Positions 1-13,229 of a stretch of 64,000 bases of DNA are shown piece by piece. Within the stretch, counting starts at the first letter, position 1. Every line of letters starts with the position of its first letter. Under the pieces are notes generated by a model that saw nothing but the letters and a program-made list of their open reading frames with translations, ran no database searches and was not told where the DNA came from. Source of the DNA: Blasia pusilla (taxonomy: Eukaryota; Marchantiophyta; Marchantiopsida; Blasiales); NCBI GenBank assembly GCA_050084515.1, contig CM114271.1, positions 25,482,001-25,546,000 of the forward strand. Reading direction: 5' to 3'. The translations under genes and the position numbers were made by a program.

Positions 1-1215
1 GTCTAGCACCCAATCTAACAATCCGTCGCCCCTTTTTTGCCACCCGTTTTATAGCCCGCACCATGCATGCAAAGGCTCACATCAAGCTTGCCTGACCCAC
101 ATGATCACTCTAGCTTGCGATAGGCCTTACCCACACGGGCTTAGTGTGGGCCACGCGTAGGCTTGATTTGGGCGTGGCAAGGGCTCATAATCTACATGCA
201 TGTTTGATCCTTGCTTGCACTCGTTCACACGTCCTAAGCTCGCGAGAGCAACTAGGGTACCAAGAAAACCTGGGCAGAGGATTTGTTGGGCATGTCCATC
301 CCATGGAGGGACATGTTTGTTTCAATATGACCTTGCTCCTTTATGAGCACAACAAGACATTGAAGGAAAGCATATTAATTCACCCTAACTCAGCATTTAG
401 GGCCCCTTCCCTTTTCATCTCAAGAAAATATGGCTCCATGCGATGATAAATCATTCAAAAAATACCACTAAGAAAAAATATACATTATCTTTAAAAAAAC
501 CACTTATTCGATGCAATTGCACGATCCAAGTAATTTTCCAAGATCAAACTAAGATAAATTATTACCGAATGTGAATAATAGAAGGTGATGAATACAAGAT
601 TGGAATATGGATAACATTTGGATCCTATGAATTTCTAGTGATACCCTTTGGAGATACCAATGAGCACACTCTTTTATGACCCTCATGAATTCAATCTTTC
701 ACAATTGAAAGATTGAATTCATGTGGATAGGAGATTAGTGACGTTCTTGAATAACTTTCTTATCTATTCGATTATTTGAAAAGAGCACAAAGTTCTCCTC
801 AAAGAAATCTTGGGATGATTGAGGAAGAGCAAGTTGTTCGCCAAGCCTTCTAAGTGTCGCTTCATGATCCAAGAAGTGGAGTTTTTGGGACATATCTAGA
901 CACCTAAAAGGATATACAAGGTTGCACATAGATAAAGTTCATGTCCAAAGACTTATATCCATCCAAGGGACACATATTTTCCACATTCCGCACCCATGTC
1001 CACCCTCATCTTGCATCCTTGCCAACTTGTCCCAACGCCCCGATCCATGTCTTTGCACCTACGCCCCGTCCCTAAACCCTGCCATCCCGCTTCCCCCCTA
1101 CCGTAAGAAGGCGGTAGAGAGCGTTCATCCCTCTACCGCTTTCAAGCACCCCATCCTGCTCCCGTGCCTCATCCTTGTTTAGGCAACCCGAGTGAGGGAT
1201 ATGATGGCATGTCTG

Positions 1216-1219
<4 letters not shown>

Positions 1220-1287
<68 letters not shown>
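1220..1287. repeat. (CT)n microsatellite
   Basis: An almost pure CT dinucleotide tract of about 68 bp. It creates the long Ser-Leu and Arg-Glu reading frames on the two strands, which are artefacts of the repeat. Confidence 0.97.
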
Positions 1288-1289
<2 letters not shown>

Positions 1290-1374
1290 CATAGCCCTGT
1301 GGGTCCCCGTTGGACAATAAATCTATTCATTCATTCATTCTCTCTTCCAAAGCCCTCTCCTTAGTGGCCGATGC

Positions 1375-1600
1375 ATCTGGGTCACCTCCTTGAACCTAAA
1401 CTTGCAATGGTGAGTCAAGAGTCACTTTCAAAAAATAGAAAATCATCTCTCCCAATAAAGGGAACTCACCTGAAATTTTCAGTTCCTAAAATAGGCTCTA
1501 AATAAGCCCAAAAAAAGGGAAAACTTGTACTTGCAGATTTCTCTCCGCATGACACTCCGAGGGAGACCGACGGTCAAATTTTCCCAAACCAAGGGAAGAC
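1375..1600 (-). repeat. Degenerate fragment of LTR family A
   Basis: The text from GTCACCTCCTTG through the AAAAATAGAAA, CAGTTCCT and AAGGGAAAAC blocks aligns in order with about 59561-59710, inside the family A LTR at 59192-59825. The orientation is the same as that copy, so the LTR sense strand is minus. Divergence is clearly higher than between the 36.9 kb and 59.2 kb copies. The fragment lies inside the old gypsy pol remnant. Confidence 0.7.
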
Positions 1601-2174
1601 CTCTACTTAAAGGCTATTCTCCGCTCCACTCCAAAAGACATTAGAGGTGAAACCTAGGCATGACAAGCTTGAGGCTATCAAATTGTGGCCAACACCAAGG
1701 AACTTTACTAGGAGGCAATTTTTTTGGGATCTTTAATCTTTTTTCCGAAGGCATATCCAAGACTTTGCCAAGATCACCCAATGACTCTATGATTTGATGC
1801 GGAAAGCGATTATATCCCAATGTTTTGAGGAGTGCCAAGAGGGTTTTGAACAACTAAAGTTTTTATTAGTAATTCCGGAAGTTGGGGTTGCATTCAAAGT
1901 TTGGAACCATGCGTTAAACTTTGCAATTGGGGATTGTTGAACCAATCGGTTCGATTGGTCTATTATGAATCAACCAAATTTGATAAAAATTGACCAACTC
2001 ATAAGAGGGAAAAGTATGTGGTGGTTCATTGCCTTCAGAAGTGGCATGTGTACTTGCTACATAGTACGTGCTTCAAAGTTTATACTCATCACAACTCTTG
2101 CGAATATTTTGCAAGTTAGGACAAGTTATCACCTACTCTATCTGCAAGAGAACTTAGCAACAAGATAAAAAACA

Positions 2175-4097
2175 AAATCGTTCATGAGCCAAAAGAAAAA
2201 GAGACCGGGACAACTTGTCAAAATCTAAAATTTCTTTGTACGGCCCCTACATACACCCTCTTTTTCCTTCCTTTCCATTTGGGTCATCCAACAGTCCTCC
2301 GCATTTACTAATTACTCTCTCTCAAACAAATTTTTTGGCATAACTTTCCACGTTATTTGTATCACAGAACTTTCCGGAATCGAGTAAGTCTCAAATTTTA
2401 CCGTGAAATAATAGTTAAAAAACTACCCGGACGCAACATACTAAAAAGGGGGGGTTTTTACACCCCTATTATCGATTTCTTAAAAATGTAACAACCAATT
2501 GTATTTGTTTGTCGACCTGTTTCACTGCAAACGGTACTCATCTCCCGTACGGAATAGTCTGGTCACCACATGACCACCGAATAAATAAATAAATGACCAC
2601 GAGATATTGATTACCGCGAAACATTCTTAATACCATTCGTTATCAAGACACGGATCATAAGTATCCTCGTCCACAAATCGGCATGAGAAGAAGAAGCACA
2701 GAATTAGGACACCGAAAGCGCTACTTAGCCCCTCCTCTCCTCTCTTAATGGCCCCGAACATCCTCAGGAGTCAGGAGTCAGGACTTGCCTTCCTTCCCGG
2801 AGAAAAGAAATGGGCGTACGGGCGCTCCTCAGCTTTGTCTGTGGCCAAAGCCGACGCCTTTGTTTGTTTATTTATTTTTTCATTTATTTATTGAGCACGA
2901 GCGGTGCTCCTTGGGCTTTATTGCGAGTGTTGGGGACCGTTATTTATGTTTGCCACCGACTGCTTTTCGTAGGTACCGGCCATTTGGGCATTCATGCCAC
3001 GAGTTTCTTAGTTCCCTCACGTGTCGCTTTTCTTGTCGTCTGGTTAGGGCTTTTGCACTCTTTCCACGCCAACTGATGTTTGTCGAGGGCTTTCTCGGCC
3101 ACAAAATTATGTTTTGCATTCTTGGCCCCGAGAGATAGAATGCGACATAGTGTTATGAAAGTTTTTGCACCGGAGTTTTTCTCGGCGATATTTTTTTCTT
3201 TTGCCTTTTCACTCTATTTATATTTAATTCTCTTGTGTCGACATCTGTCAGCGGTGGAAAAGCCCGGAGAGGGTAGGTGTTCTCTCCGTTGATAGTAAAG
3301 ATAGGAAAATTGAAGCAGTGGATGGGTTTAAGAAATGTAAAATGTTGGATGGATGAAATATAAATCTATGTTGTTCATGGGGCTAAGCAATGTAAAATGC
3401 CATATGGATAACTTATCTTTTAAAATTTTTTTCAAGCGTCAAAGTTTTCATTAGAATTTTTGTGATTTAATTATATATGCATATTTCTGCATGAAAAATG
3501 TTTATGTAGTAATTAATTATGAGTCCTAAATGCCGTTAGACTAATTTTATCAATTTTCCAAATTTATCACGCCAAAATTTCTAATGATAGGGAGGTTCTT
3601 TATTTCATTAGTATCCCTCTTGGTAAATGTTAGCCAAAGAAAATGAAAAAAATATTATAAAACTTTTAATAATAATGCCCCCTAGATAGTTGAAGAAAAA
3701 TGGAAAAAAAAACTTGCTTAGCATGATTATTCAAGAAAAATCCTTTGTCATGCTCGTTTTTAAAATTATATCATTTAGTTTTAAAATTGATTATTGATAT
3801 ATGATTTCCAATTTTTTGATTTATATTAATGATGACAACAATACATCTTAACTATGAATTTTTTTTTACAAAATGACTATCCATATATGAGATTGTGAAA
3901 GTAGGATATCACATAACTTAGAACATTTTCACAAAATAATAACAAAAGAAATCAGATGTTTTTTAATCAATTGTCCTATCATTAGTATGGCAACTTTGTT
4001 TTACCCATGTGGTGAATGAAACCTAAATACTTCATACTTCTTTTCCAAAAAATTGGTCATAGACATGGGAACCATGTGTAGAAGCTATCCAATAATT
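2175..4097. other. Unassigned intergenic DNA
   Basis: No convincing gene was found. A run of overlapping plus-strand frames at 2785-3292 has no recognisable domain and no paired splice signals. The stretch 3300-4090 is AT-rich with many homopolymers. It may be decayed element sequence. Confidence 0.5.
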
Positions 4098-4402
4098 TAA
4101 TGTGTGTAAGTGGAGTAGGGTTGAAGGCCACAATGAGGGGCCCGACCTCCTTTTCCAAAGGGGGGGGGGGGGTTATTGGAGAACCCCATAAGTACTAGTA
4201 AGGGGGAAGGTCTCCGAGAGTGTTTGGAATCCAAACCCCACTTTGGGCGCCGCGGGGCGGCTCAAGCGTATGGAACGGAACGCGAGTTTGGGGGTTGGGT
4301 TGGAAAACCTGCACCAAGTCCATTGAGGCGATATTAGACATCCCTCTTGGATTTCACGCCGTGACTCAATTACTTGGGTCTCGATTCGGAACTCACAAGG
4401 AG
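4098..4402 (+). repeat. Internal fragment of LTR family B
   Basis: This stretch is similar, in reverse complement, to about 60590-60885 of the LTR-B copy at 60290-61292. Shared blocks include ACCCCATAAGTACTAGTA, CCAAACCCCACTTTGGGCGC and TTGGAAAACCTGCACC. Both LTR ends are missing. A run of about 13 G at 4160-4172 sits inside it. Confidence 0.85.
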
Positions 4403-5664
4403 ATTGTCCTAAGATGGGAATTTTACAAGACGTCATTTTCATGAGGTCGACCAAATATGAAGATGACTTGTGACATGGCATCTTCCGAAGTGGAGCAACT
4501 CAAATTTGTTGTCATTCTTGATGGGATGATAATAAACCGAATCATCACAACTATACACTTTGGTCCTATGGTTGAAGCTCACATGTTTAGCATGATGTTC
4601 TAACTTCCATGGATGAAATTAAGGATATAAATCTTTTTCCATGCTACTCCAAAGTATGACTTGTGCCTACTATGGGAGGTGCTTTGAGTAGCCCTATTCT
4701 AATACAAGTCCCTTTGATGAGACCGGCAAGATACTTAGATTGTTGAGTAGTGCGAAAACATGAAAATGTGAGAACTACCAAAATGAAAATTTGATAGGAT
4801 AAACCAAATCTATATTATTATTAGAGAGTGCCTTGACTTGCAAACACATAAAAAAAATTTCTCCTTTGCGATAACAATGAAAAAATGTTATGTCCACCAA
4901 TTAGTCCAACTGGTATGAACTATACACCCTCAGATCGTGGGAGCTACCACTACAGAACCTGCTTTTACTCTACAACACCTCATTTTACTGGGATTGACCA
5001 CATGTACATGAAACTCACGAAATAAAATTTTCCAAATATCTGGGAGGAGGCTGGTACAACCACAACACGACCTCTTCATGAGACCCGACGACAATGAAAC
5101 TTGGGGAACTCGCGAGAAAGTGTTCGACTGCCTAACGTGACAACACTTCATGAGGCGGATCAGGGAACGGCGATTGCGTGGGTAGAGGTGTTCAGCGTCC
5201 GTTAGTCATAAATGATGAAGAGTCGCGATCGCGCGTCGAGTGATGTGAAAATTGGAGATGCGCAGCGGATTTTCGAAGAGATCGGAGCGGAGCAAGAGGA
5301 GAGCATCCTCTTGCTCTCCTCTTGACTGACCGACACTGAGAAGACACGGTGAAAGCGCAGGGACGGATCTCATTGAGGGTCGTAGAGGGACAGGAGGAAC
5401 AGGCGATGCTTCATTGCACATCATTGCCGCTCACATGATTTGAATCCTTTAATGTAGAGTACATTGCAGATGATCGAGAGCCGAGTTTCCCGCGACAAAT
5501 ATATTTAGGGGCGATGGTTGCAAAGCGTGTGTGTGTGTGTGTGTGTGGAGGGCACCCCTATCTGCTGTTCAAGGAAGCAAGCCGAATTCGAACTCGGGTG
5601 AGATTTACAATCAAATGTCCGTGTGCTTCGTGAAGATTATTGATGTGTTGAGGAGGTTGAACCA
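4403..5664. other. Intergenic DNA downstream of the ABC transporter gene
   Basis: No coding similarity was recognised. It contains a (GT)n tract at 5526-5547 and must include the 3-prime UTR and polyadenylation region of the minus-strand ABC transporter gene, whose stop codon ends at 5665. No clear polyadenylation signal was assigned. Confidence 0.5.
5526..5547. repeat. (GT)n microsatellite
   Basis: GT dinucleotide tract of about 22 bp just beyond the last exon of the ABC transporter gene, probably within or near its 3-prime UTR. Confidence 0.9.
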
Positions 5665-8600
5665 TCAGCTCAAGACTCTGGTACCTCCCTCCGATTCTTG
5701 GAGAGCCCACATTCGTGCGTATACTCCTGACTTTCCTAGGAGATCCAGATGTGTGCCCTCCTCGATGATCTTCCCGGCATCCATGACCTACAGGGTTCAC
5801 ACATTACAATAGAGAGGTGTGAGGGCGAGTCCCAAGGCTAATTGGCTCTGCTGTTTCCATGCGCTCCATGTCGCTTTGGAAACGCTCTCTTGCTCATGCG
5901 AAGACAGCCCGCGGCGGACGCGATGGCGCCGGAACTCTAATCGCCATGGCAGACAAGAAGCTCAATCAAACAAATCAACTGCACGCTCTACGTAGAAACA
6001 AAATGCCTCGTTGACCGAGGTCGTAGGCTAACTCACCAGAATTCGATCACAATGCTTGATTGTGCTCAAGCGGTGCGCGATAAACACACAAGTCCGACCC
6101 GCTGCCAATTCCTTCAATGACCTCAATATTGCGGCCTGCAAGGAGTACACTCGCAGAGTATCAAGAAGCTTCTTGTGATATGTGCAGCATGGATACCTAC
6201 CAAAAAAAAACCTCTGCTGCCAAAACGACGTCTTGACTGTATATCCTTAGAATCCTGCTCAACACTCTGAGAAACAACAAACCTAAAGGTTTCATACACT
6301 CGAATCTGCAGCGGGATCCACGACATCACTGGAAGGTGATAGATATATTGATCTACCGATGCAGGGAACGCAAGCTTCACGCGAACACATGTTGGAAAGA
6401 TGTTTCCAAAAGGCATCACAATTGAGACAAGGGGTGATCTCACGAGACTGCGCAGACGCTTCTTGTTGTCTGGTGTTTACCTCTGTACCAGAATCGAGCG
6501 CACTGGTGGCTTCATCACAAATCAGCAAGCGTGGTGACTGCACGTACAACCACAGATTGGGATCGTTGATCCGTCAAGTTCATGTTTCTTGAGGTTTGCA
6601 AATTTTCAAAACATCTCGCGCTTGTTAATGACTGGAATAGCCGCGTCTCCTCAAGATCCGCAGTTGCAAGAATGTGCGTAGACGAGGGCAATGATCTTTT
6701 TTTCCTTTCAAACCAACGAGGAAAAGTTTACTAGATCGTCAACTCCCATCCTTTCGAGCGTCCATTCGGCGTCGCAAGGCAACTAACAGACCTTTCTCGA
6801 CTGCAGTATGAGAAAGAAAAACCAAGTTCATCTCCTACAAGTCACTGAGGGCTCCACCTCAAATGTGCTGGCATTGCAAACAGAAGCACACCTTCAAGAA
6901 AGCCCTCGCTATTGCCACTCGCTGCTTCTCCCCACCGCTCAGCTGCGGAACAAATATTATCCAAATGTTGAGAACATCATAGAACTTGGCCACGCAATGA
7001 GGGTTCGAGTAACTCCAAAGTTTCGACTCTTACGGTACTCTTGAATACCAGAAGGACGGCAATCAAGCGCAGCTCAAAAAATAGAGGCAACTGCCATTTG
7101 TTCATTTTTATCTCTCTTCGATTTCATTCTCTCGAAAAATTTCCTTTCACTCGGGGGAAGAAGAACAGCACACTTTTTCGCATGCACATGCAAGAAAAGG
7201 TCTTAGGGATACACAGTAGAGTAGTACTATGACTAGTGGAGCTCACCTTCAAGCCACGCTCACCAACAACCGTAGCATAACCATCAGGCATTCGCTTCAC
7301 TGCATCGTGAAGACGCTGTCACAGAAAAGCGACGCAGAAAGCACCGAGATGTCAATTCTTCGACCTTTCGCAGGGATTCTTCCCGACAGAAGGAACAGCA
7401 GCCGATTTTACTTCGACGTCATCGACTGTGAATAGAATGTCATAGATTTTTAGTTTTGATTGTATACACACTATTTAACAAGACGAGAATGCCTGTTCAC
7501 CTGCTAGTAGCAACTAATCAAGTAGAGGCCGATCACTTGGCCATAACGTTCCACAAATATCGTGATAACAATTCTACGGTGGGATTTGTTTTGCCTTCTA
7601 GAAAAACTGGTGGAAATGTGCTGACAGATAGTCAACGCACCGCCTGTTTGGAAGCATGATATACTTCTTCCTCTGTTGCACCTGGTCGCCCGTATGCTAC
7701 GTTGTGATAGATAGTGTCATTAAATAACACCTGCATCCCATAAATGGCGAATCAGATGGTGCGATTTTCGCCTACAATGGTCGGGAAAACAACTCTACGA
7801 CATGAAACTGATCATTCTATCCCTCTCAAGGTCAAAGCGATACCGTATCTTGAGGGACGACGGCCACAGTATTCCGCAAAGATACCTGCATCACCAAAAC
7901 ATTTCTATTTTCATTAGTGGGCATCTGAGCAAGCGTCAGAAGATGGTCTTCTGATACTTGAAATTACCCACTCTGACTTGAACTGCCACGATTCCGCTCG
8001 TCACGGAACATGGTGATTCAAATCTCCTTCAAGCATAATGCTTTAAGCATATTAAATGACAGGCAAAAATACTCAAGCACTTGTCAAACTATGTCTTTCC
8101 GCAGATAGACGCTCTGTTATTAAAGTCTCAGCTGTACCAATCGATGTTAGAAGCGGCTGAGTAGCTTGGGAAACACGATTGACAGGTGAAAACGTAGAAA
8201 CGCGTGAGATTGGGTGGCGACATGATTCAGAGGACTAGCTCCGCTTTGTTCGTGTAGTGCGCTGTGTTCTGAGCAGTAGTCTCCGTGGACGTTAGAATCG
8301 CTTCTAGTCTTATTTGGACCCATAAACTTTTGATCACCCCCTCTCATGCTACTGACCACCAGCCAGCCATGATCCTCCAAGCTCAATTTAATGAGGAGGG
8401 GAAGAAGAATCAGAGTAGCAAAAATCATGAAATGAGGAGAAGTAGACCCAAGACCAGTACCTGTGATAAAGAGCGCAGGTCATGGTCGTCAATATAGAGG
8501 CAACCTGAATCTGGATCATACAGGCGCAACAGCAGCTTCACAATTGTGGACTTTCCGGAACCGGATGTTCCAACAATCGCAATGCTCTGCCCTGGACTTG

Positions 8601-11600
8601 CTGAGAAAGACACACCTCCCAAAACCTGGAAAAGAATCTCCCACGCTCAAGATATGATGAACATCAGTTGCATACTCACACGACGTCCTGCCTCTCGCTC
8701 ATGAATTCGTAACAGAAATTCCTTCATGCCAAATGCAAGACCTGATTCTCCGAAGTCGACCCAATTGCGGTTACTTCGAGGAACTTTTTACACGGTTCGC
8801 ACAAAACACAGTTCTGATGAGTATAAACCACTAAATGGTAAGAAAGAGAATCACCTCACGTGCAGGTGTATAACCAAAACGGATATGCTTGACCCAGAGT
8901 TTAACACCCTTAATTGAGGGCTTGAGGGCCAACGTCCCGTCGGCTAGTCGTGGTTTGGTGCTGTCATCGAGCCACACATGAAAACAAAATAGTCAGCAAA
9001 GTGCAACTACTTCGAACACGTAAAATTCGTGCTATCCTTAGTCTTGCAAGCTGAGATGCGTGATGGTAACCCATCGTGAGAAAATAGCTGAATCGACAGA
9101 GTGTAACTTCATCTTTACCTGAGAATACTGAACAAAGATTCCAAATCCACCAGTGACTGCCTCAGATCCCTGTACAGATATCCCAAAAACTGACATCCAT
9201 TCATGAACCCGTCGTCAGTTTTCATGGTACATAACCAGCCATGAGGGAGTGTACTATTGCGAATAAGTTGCTAGAACACTTACCTGCAAAGGTCCAGATA
9301 TTTGGAGAATGAGACCATTAGCAAGAACAAGGTCACCGATCGTCATAGTGCCGCGAGCTACATTCATTCCTGTCAAGGCCATGACAGCAGCCACACCCAA
9401 TGCCAGAATCAGGGCCTGCCCCGCATTCAGTGCTGCCGAGAGTCGCTCTGCATCCAGCTGTTGTCTTTGCGTTAGGTTCAAGTGTTACTGGATCTAACAA
9501 GCGTCTAGAAACCAACTCTCTTCTGTTCAAGTCCCATCTCGTCGTTCAGTTTATGAATGAGCGACTTGGCATCAGCATACATATCCTGGGCTGAAGGAAG
9601 GGCTATTGTGCATACGACTGATCGTTAGAGGGCTCTTGTACCTCTGTTATAATTGATTGGTTCACTGTGGTTGAGGATTTTATCGGGTGAGATCCATGAT
9701 GACAATTAGCTGTGTTCCTAAGGAGGAAACAGGTCGTCCACCTCTCATATAATATCACATACAATGGCCGACTCTGTGTTTCTCAAAACGCAGTACATGT
9801 CACTGAACAATCTTTTACAATTCAGAGACTTATGTTCGTCAGAGAAAATATCAATCTCAAGAACCCAAAGGTACATACCGAAGTCTTCTGATATTTCCGT
9901 AGAAGTTCATTGTACTGAGTGACTTCCAGCTTTTGATTATTAAACTGAAAAAGTCAGACACTCCGGCGTCAGATCCCACAGTTCTAAAAAAAGGACAGCA
10001 GTTTTCATTGCTAAAGCATGAGAAGAGATACCGACCGTGATCGGCATCTCAAACAAACATTGCACAGACATTGGAAGTATTGCAGTGAAAGTAAAAGGCA
10101 AGTAATCGAGGTTAGAACATGGGAAGGTCATGATTCACCCTTGGACTAAAAAACTCAGACAGTTACCATGAACTCCAAACATGAGAAGAAACGTTCAAAT
10201 ATCAAAGGAAAGAGAAAGACCTGCACAACTGTCTCATAATTGAGTAGAGCATCCACAGCTTTCCCAGTGGCCAAGTTCTCCAGCTTATTCACCTGCAAGG
10301 GCGCCGAAAGCTTCTCAGATCTTGAAGCTCGTTCATATGACATTGATGGGCTTCTGTCTACTAGCATATGGGTACGACACATGACAGAAACCCAAATTTC
10401 TAAATCCCACCTCTTTGCGACTGGCTGCAGCAGCTGAAGTGATCACTACTGTGAACGCCACGTACGCCATAAAAGTGATGAAGACAATCCCAGCCACCAG
10501 TCCACTAACTTGCTGAGCCAATAGCAGACATACTAACCCCAGCTCCACCGCCGTTGGTACAAATGTAAACACTACATCCCACCAATCATCCCAAAACAAG
10601 CGATGAGATAGTTCGTTGAGTACACTAAACACAAAGATGGCCGTGACGCTTATAACCACGACTCAATTCCAGCTCCACCATTTGACTCTAGTTTTAAGAC
10701 TTCAGTAAGTACATGGAAGCCCAACGTAAACAGGAGGAGAGGTCCGTTCAAAGTCCGAGTAACCACCCAAAGTGGACTACGCGAGACCGGGGCTCTTTAA
10801 CGTTCACTGCCATCAGGCCCGAATGATTCTACAAAGGACGTAATAAAAACGAGAATAACCAAGACATACAGATCACTATGATATGACTCTTCATCTGTGT
10901 TTTAATTCATCGACAGTGCAACGTCTTGACTGGGCACAATCAGCCCAGATGTCAATGATTTCTCCTTAAAATTGGGACATGAGATTCTAATAAAGATCTG
11001 TCAACGATAGCTGAGCAGAAGTGGTTTGATGTATGAACCTCGTAGGAGATTAGTGGAAGTCATGAGGTCACAGACACCCAATGAAGGAAAAAAGTTGGCA
11101 TCGCCAGAGAATTGTTAAACATAAGAATTCAGAAGCCCAGCTAAGCGAAGCTTTCATTGCGAACAGCGAGACCAGCAAAACAAATTGGTGATCGGGATGT
11201 CATTATATGGCAAAGAAGAAATTGGGTTGCCTTGCTTCAGATGGATTTACGGAATCCGGATTAAGCAGCACAGTTCACAGGATCTGGTACTTGCAGTCGT
11301 GGCCGAACGCATAGCACTTGCTCTGACCAAAATTCACTAAGTCAAAGAAAACTGAGGCCATCAGTTGATTCGTGTACCAACTGCTCGGAAGATATTCACC
11401 ACACTCCGCTGCGCTCGATCGAGAATGCGTGTTAGGGCACCGGTTTTCCGCTCCAGATGAAACGCTAAATCCAGATAGAGAATGTGTTCTAAGAGCTGCA
11501 CACCTACTCGCCTGCCAGTCGATTGACCCAAGGGTGCAAAAACCAGATACCGTAGCTCATTTAGACCTGCACTTACCGCCTGGCGCACGGTATCAACCAG

Positions 11601-12623
11601 TCAATGGCAAATCAGCTCAGCAGCACATTTTCTGGAACCTTTTCATCTTCCCAAACTAGTGGCCTCAATTCGTATGTACAGCTAGCAATCACCTCGGTCC
11701 CCTGGCACTGGATGTTCATGAACTACTCAAAAGTAGTCCAAACGCTCAGATTAGCAATACCTACTTTACTGAGTGCAGCCAGGACAAGTTTGAGAACGGC
11801 AGACTGCATGCTTTGTGAAGAGAAAACTGCTCCAGCGGGCTGTGCAAGAGTGTCCATAGCACGTTTGAAAAATACTGGTCCGACGAGCCCTGCTGCCTGT
11901 TTCAGATTGAGTTAATATCAGCATCGGAGAAGGAGACGAGACCGATCGGAAGGTTCTGACCACGTTTTGCGAAGCGTACTTAAATAATGGGAATCGTTCC
12001 CTCCACAAACTTCGGCACTTATCCTCCCCCCAACCCCAACTCAACCTTGAGCGGGTTTACTTTCTCAATTGTGAGTTTCTCAGAGTCCAGGAAGTAGAAG
12101 CGGTGCAAATTCGATTCTACTTTCCTGCGACCATGCCATTGATCAATTCATAACCTAATGAATCTAGCTAACGTCACAAATTCTACAACGTCTCAATTAG
12201 TCTTCTTCGCTCGTATATTTCCTCAGCAATTACATCCACTACAGGGGCACCCACGTCTTGAACTTGGAGAAGCGATGCTCCCCAGTTTCAGGGCGGGATA
12301 AGTCCAGCAATTCAGAGCACAACCTCGATCGACCTGGCAGCCTTGTTCGGCAATGCATATGCTCCAGCGCTTATAATAAATTTGAACCGAATTGCCATGT
12401 ATCCAATGTACCCTACAGCCGTCTTTGCTCGTATCTGTGCTCACCGAATTACATGCTATTCAAAGTCTCTCAATCCTCCTCACTGTGTAGTTTGTTGATA
12501 CGGCCGCTATGGAAATTGCAAGCATTTGTTCTCGTAAGGTGAACGATCCACCGAATTGTACAATTTGCCATCTACCCTACAGACTTATTTGCCTCACGCA
12601 ATTCCATGCCATTCGAAGTCCCC

Positions 12624-12673
<50 letters not shown>

Positions 12674-13229
12674 ATTCTGTCCCGCTATGAATGCGGAAGA
12701 TTACGAACCTTGCTGACGACCAGCAGAACCAGGGCCACCGCCAAGCGCCAGCTGAGTGTGGCGTCTCCAGCAGCAAGATTCCATACATAAGGCAAAACCT
12801 GTCCCAAGCCAGAATTGGGCCACGTTTCTTCAGTTCAATCGATAACAGGGACGCTTTGAAAAGAGTGAGCATTCTTTGAATTAGGGGAGCAGAGGGAGGT
12901 CTTTGAATTAGGGGAGCAGAGAGAGGACTCACAGTTTTAAGATTCGCATCAGCGGGTGGCTCCGGCAGGACAGAGCGATTTCCTTCAGCATTAGATGGCG
13001 CTTGCACAGCCCGTGCGCGAATCGACAAATGCTGACGTTTGGGGCTGAATTGACGAAGCACAGGCAGACCGAAAGCAGACGAAAGCCAAGGCGGAGCACG
13101 CGGAGAACGAAAATTGGCAATCTGCGGCTTCTGCAAACGCAGCTGCGAAAGAGGCTGCGCCACCAGAAGCCGAGGTTCGCATAGCCTCCTCAGCACGCAG
13201 TGCTGCATTTCTCCAGAATTTCGCAACAC
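5665..13229 (-). CDS. Atm1-type ABCB half-transporter, 18 exons, 685 aa
   Basis: Half ABC exporter, one membrane domain then one ATPase domain. Exons on the minus strand: 13229-12933, 12798-12709, 11896-11761, 11566-11378, 10571-10411, 10292-10221, 9944-9879, 9457-9284, 9189-9119, 8960-8855, 8625-8461, 7885-7844, 7730-7641, 7315-7247, 6942-6892, 6537-6481, 6135-6037, 5787-5665. All junctions are GT-AG and the frame is continuous to TGA. Residues 1 to about 80 are rich in Arg, Ser and Ala and look like an organellar transit peptide. The membrane domain has the Atm1/HMT1-type segments [21 protein letters not shown] and NYETV (309-313). ATPase motifs: Walker [10 protein letters not shown] (about 473), Q-loop VVPQD, signature LSGGE (577), Walker B LLICDE (597-602) and switch His in AHRLST (633). 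Atm1-family proteins export glutathione- or sulfur-containing compounds, usually from mitochondria. Family confidence is high; substrate and organelle (mitochondrion or plastid) are inferred. Confidence 0.93.
11897..12708. repeat. Decayed tandem repeats and (CT)n in intron 2 of the ABC gene
   Basis: Intron 2 is about 812 bp. Segments near 12385-12475 and 12545-12635 share blocks in the same order (ACCGAATT, CTACCCTACAG, then CATGC-ATTC-AAGTC), and a weaker third copy may lie near 12180-12240. A pure CT tract occupies about 12627-12671. Confidence 0.6.
12873..12926. repeat. 27-bp tandem duplication in intron 1 of the ABC gene
   Basis: Two near-identical units containing CTTTGAATTAGGGGAGCAGA follow each other at 12873-12899 and 12900-12926. 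The second ends at the exon 1 donor site on the minus strand. Confidence 0.9.

Larger units (their letters stand above)
580..2170 (+). pseudogene. Old Ty3/gypsy pol remnant (RT and RNase H), interrupted
   Basis: Conceptual translation in shifting frames shows decayed Ty3/gypsy reverse transcriptase. Near 610-660 a stretch reads like the YEFLVIPFG block. At about 740-905 there is NNFLIYS (a degraded YLDDILVYS catalytic block) followed by LFAKPSKCRF and EVEFLGHI. The match resumes at about 1640 with KLEAIKLWPTPRN, and near 2015-2160 an RNase H-like segment follows (VVHCLQKWHVYLLH, then DKLSPTLSARELSN). Stops and frameshifts are frequent, so it is not functional. The gap between 915 and 1640 holds a CT microsatellite and a piece of LTR family A, which suggests a later insertion. 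The family is inferred from motif order; the exact ends are not visible. Confidence 0.7.

Noticed and set aside
1072-1364. Long Arg-Glu and Ser-Leu reading frames
   Set aside because: They are translations of the CT microsatellite; the same holds at 12509-12790 and 57224-57582.
2785-3292. Overlapping plus-strand frames that look like a small protein gene
   Set aside because: No domain, no consistent frame preference and no paired splice sites.
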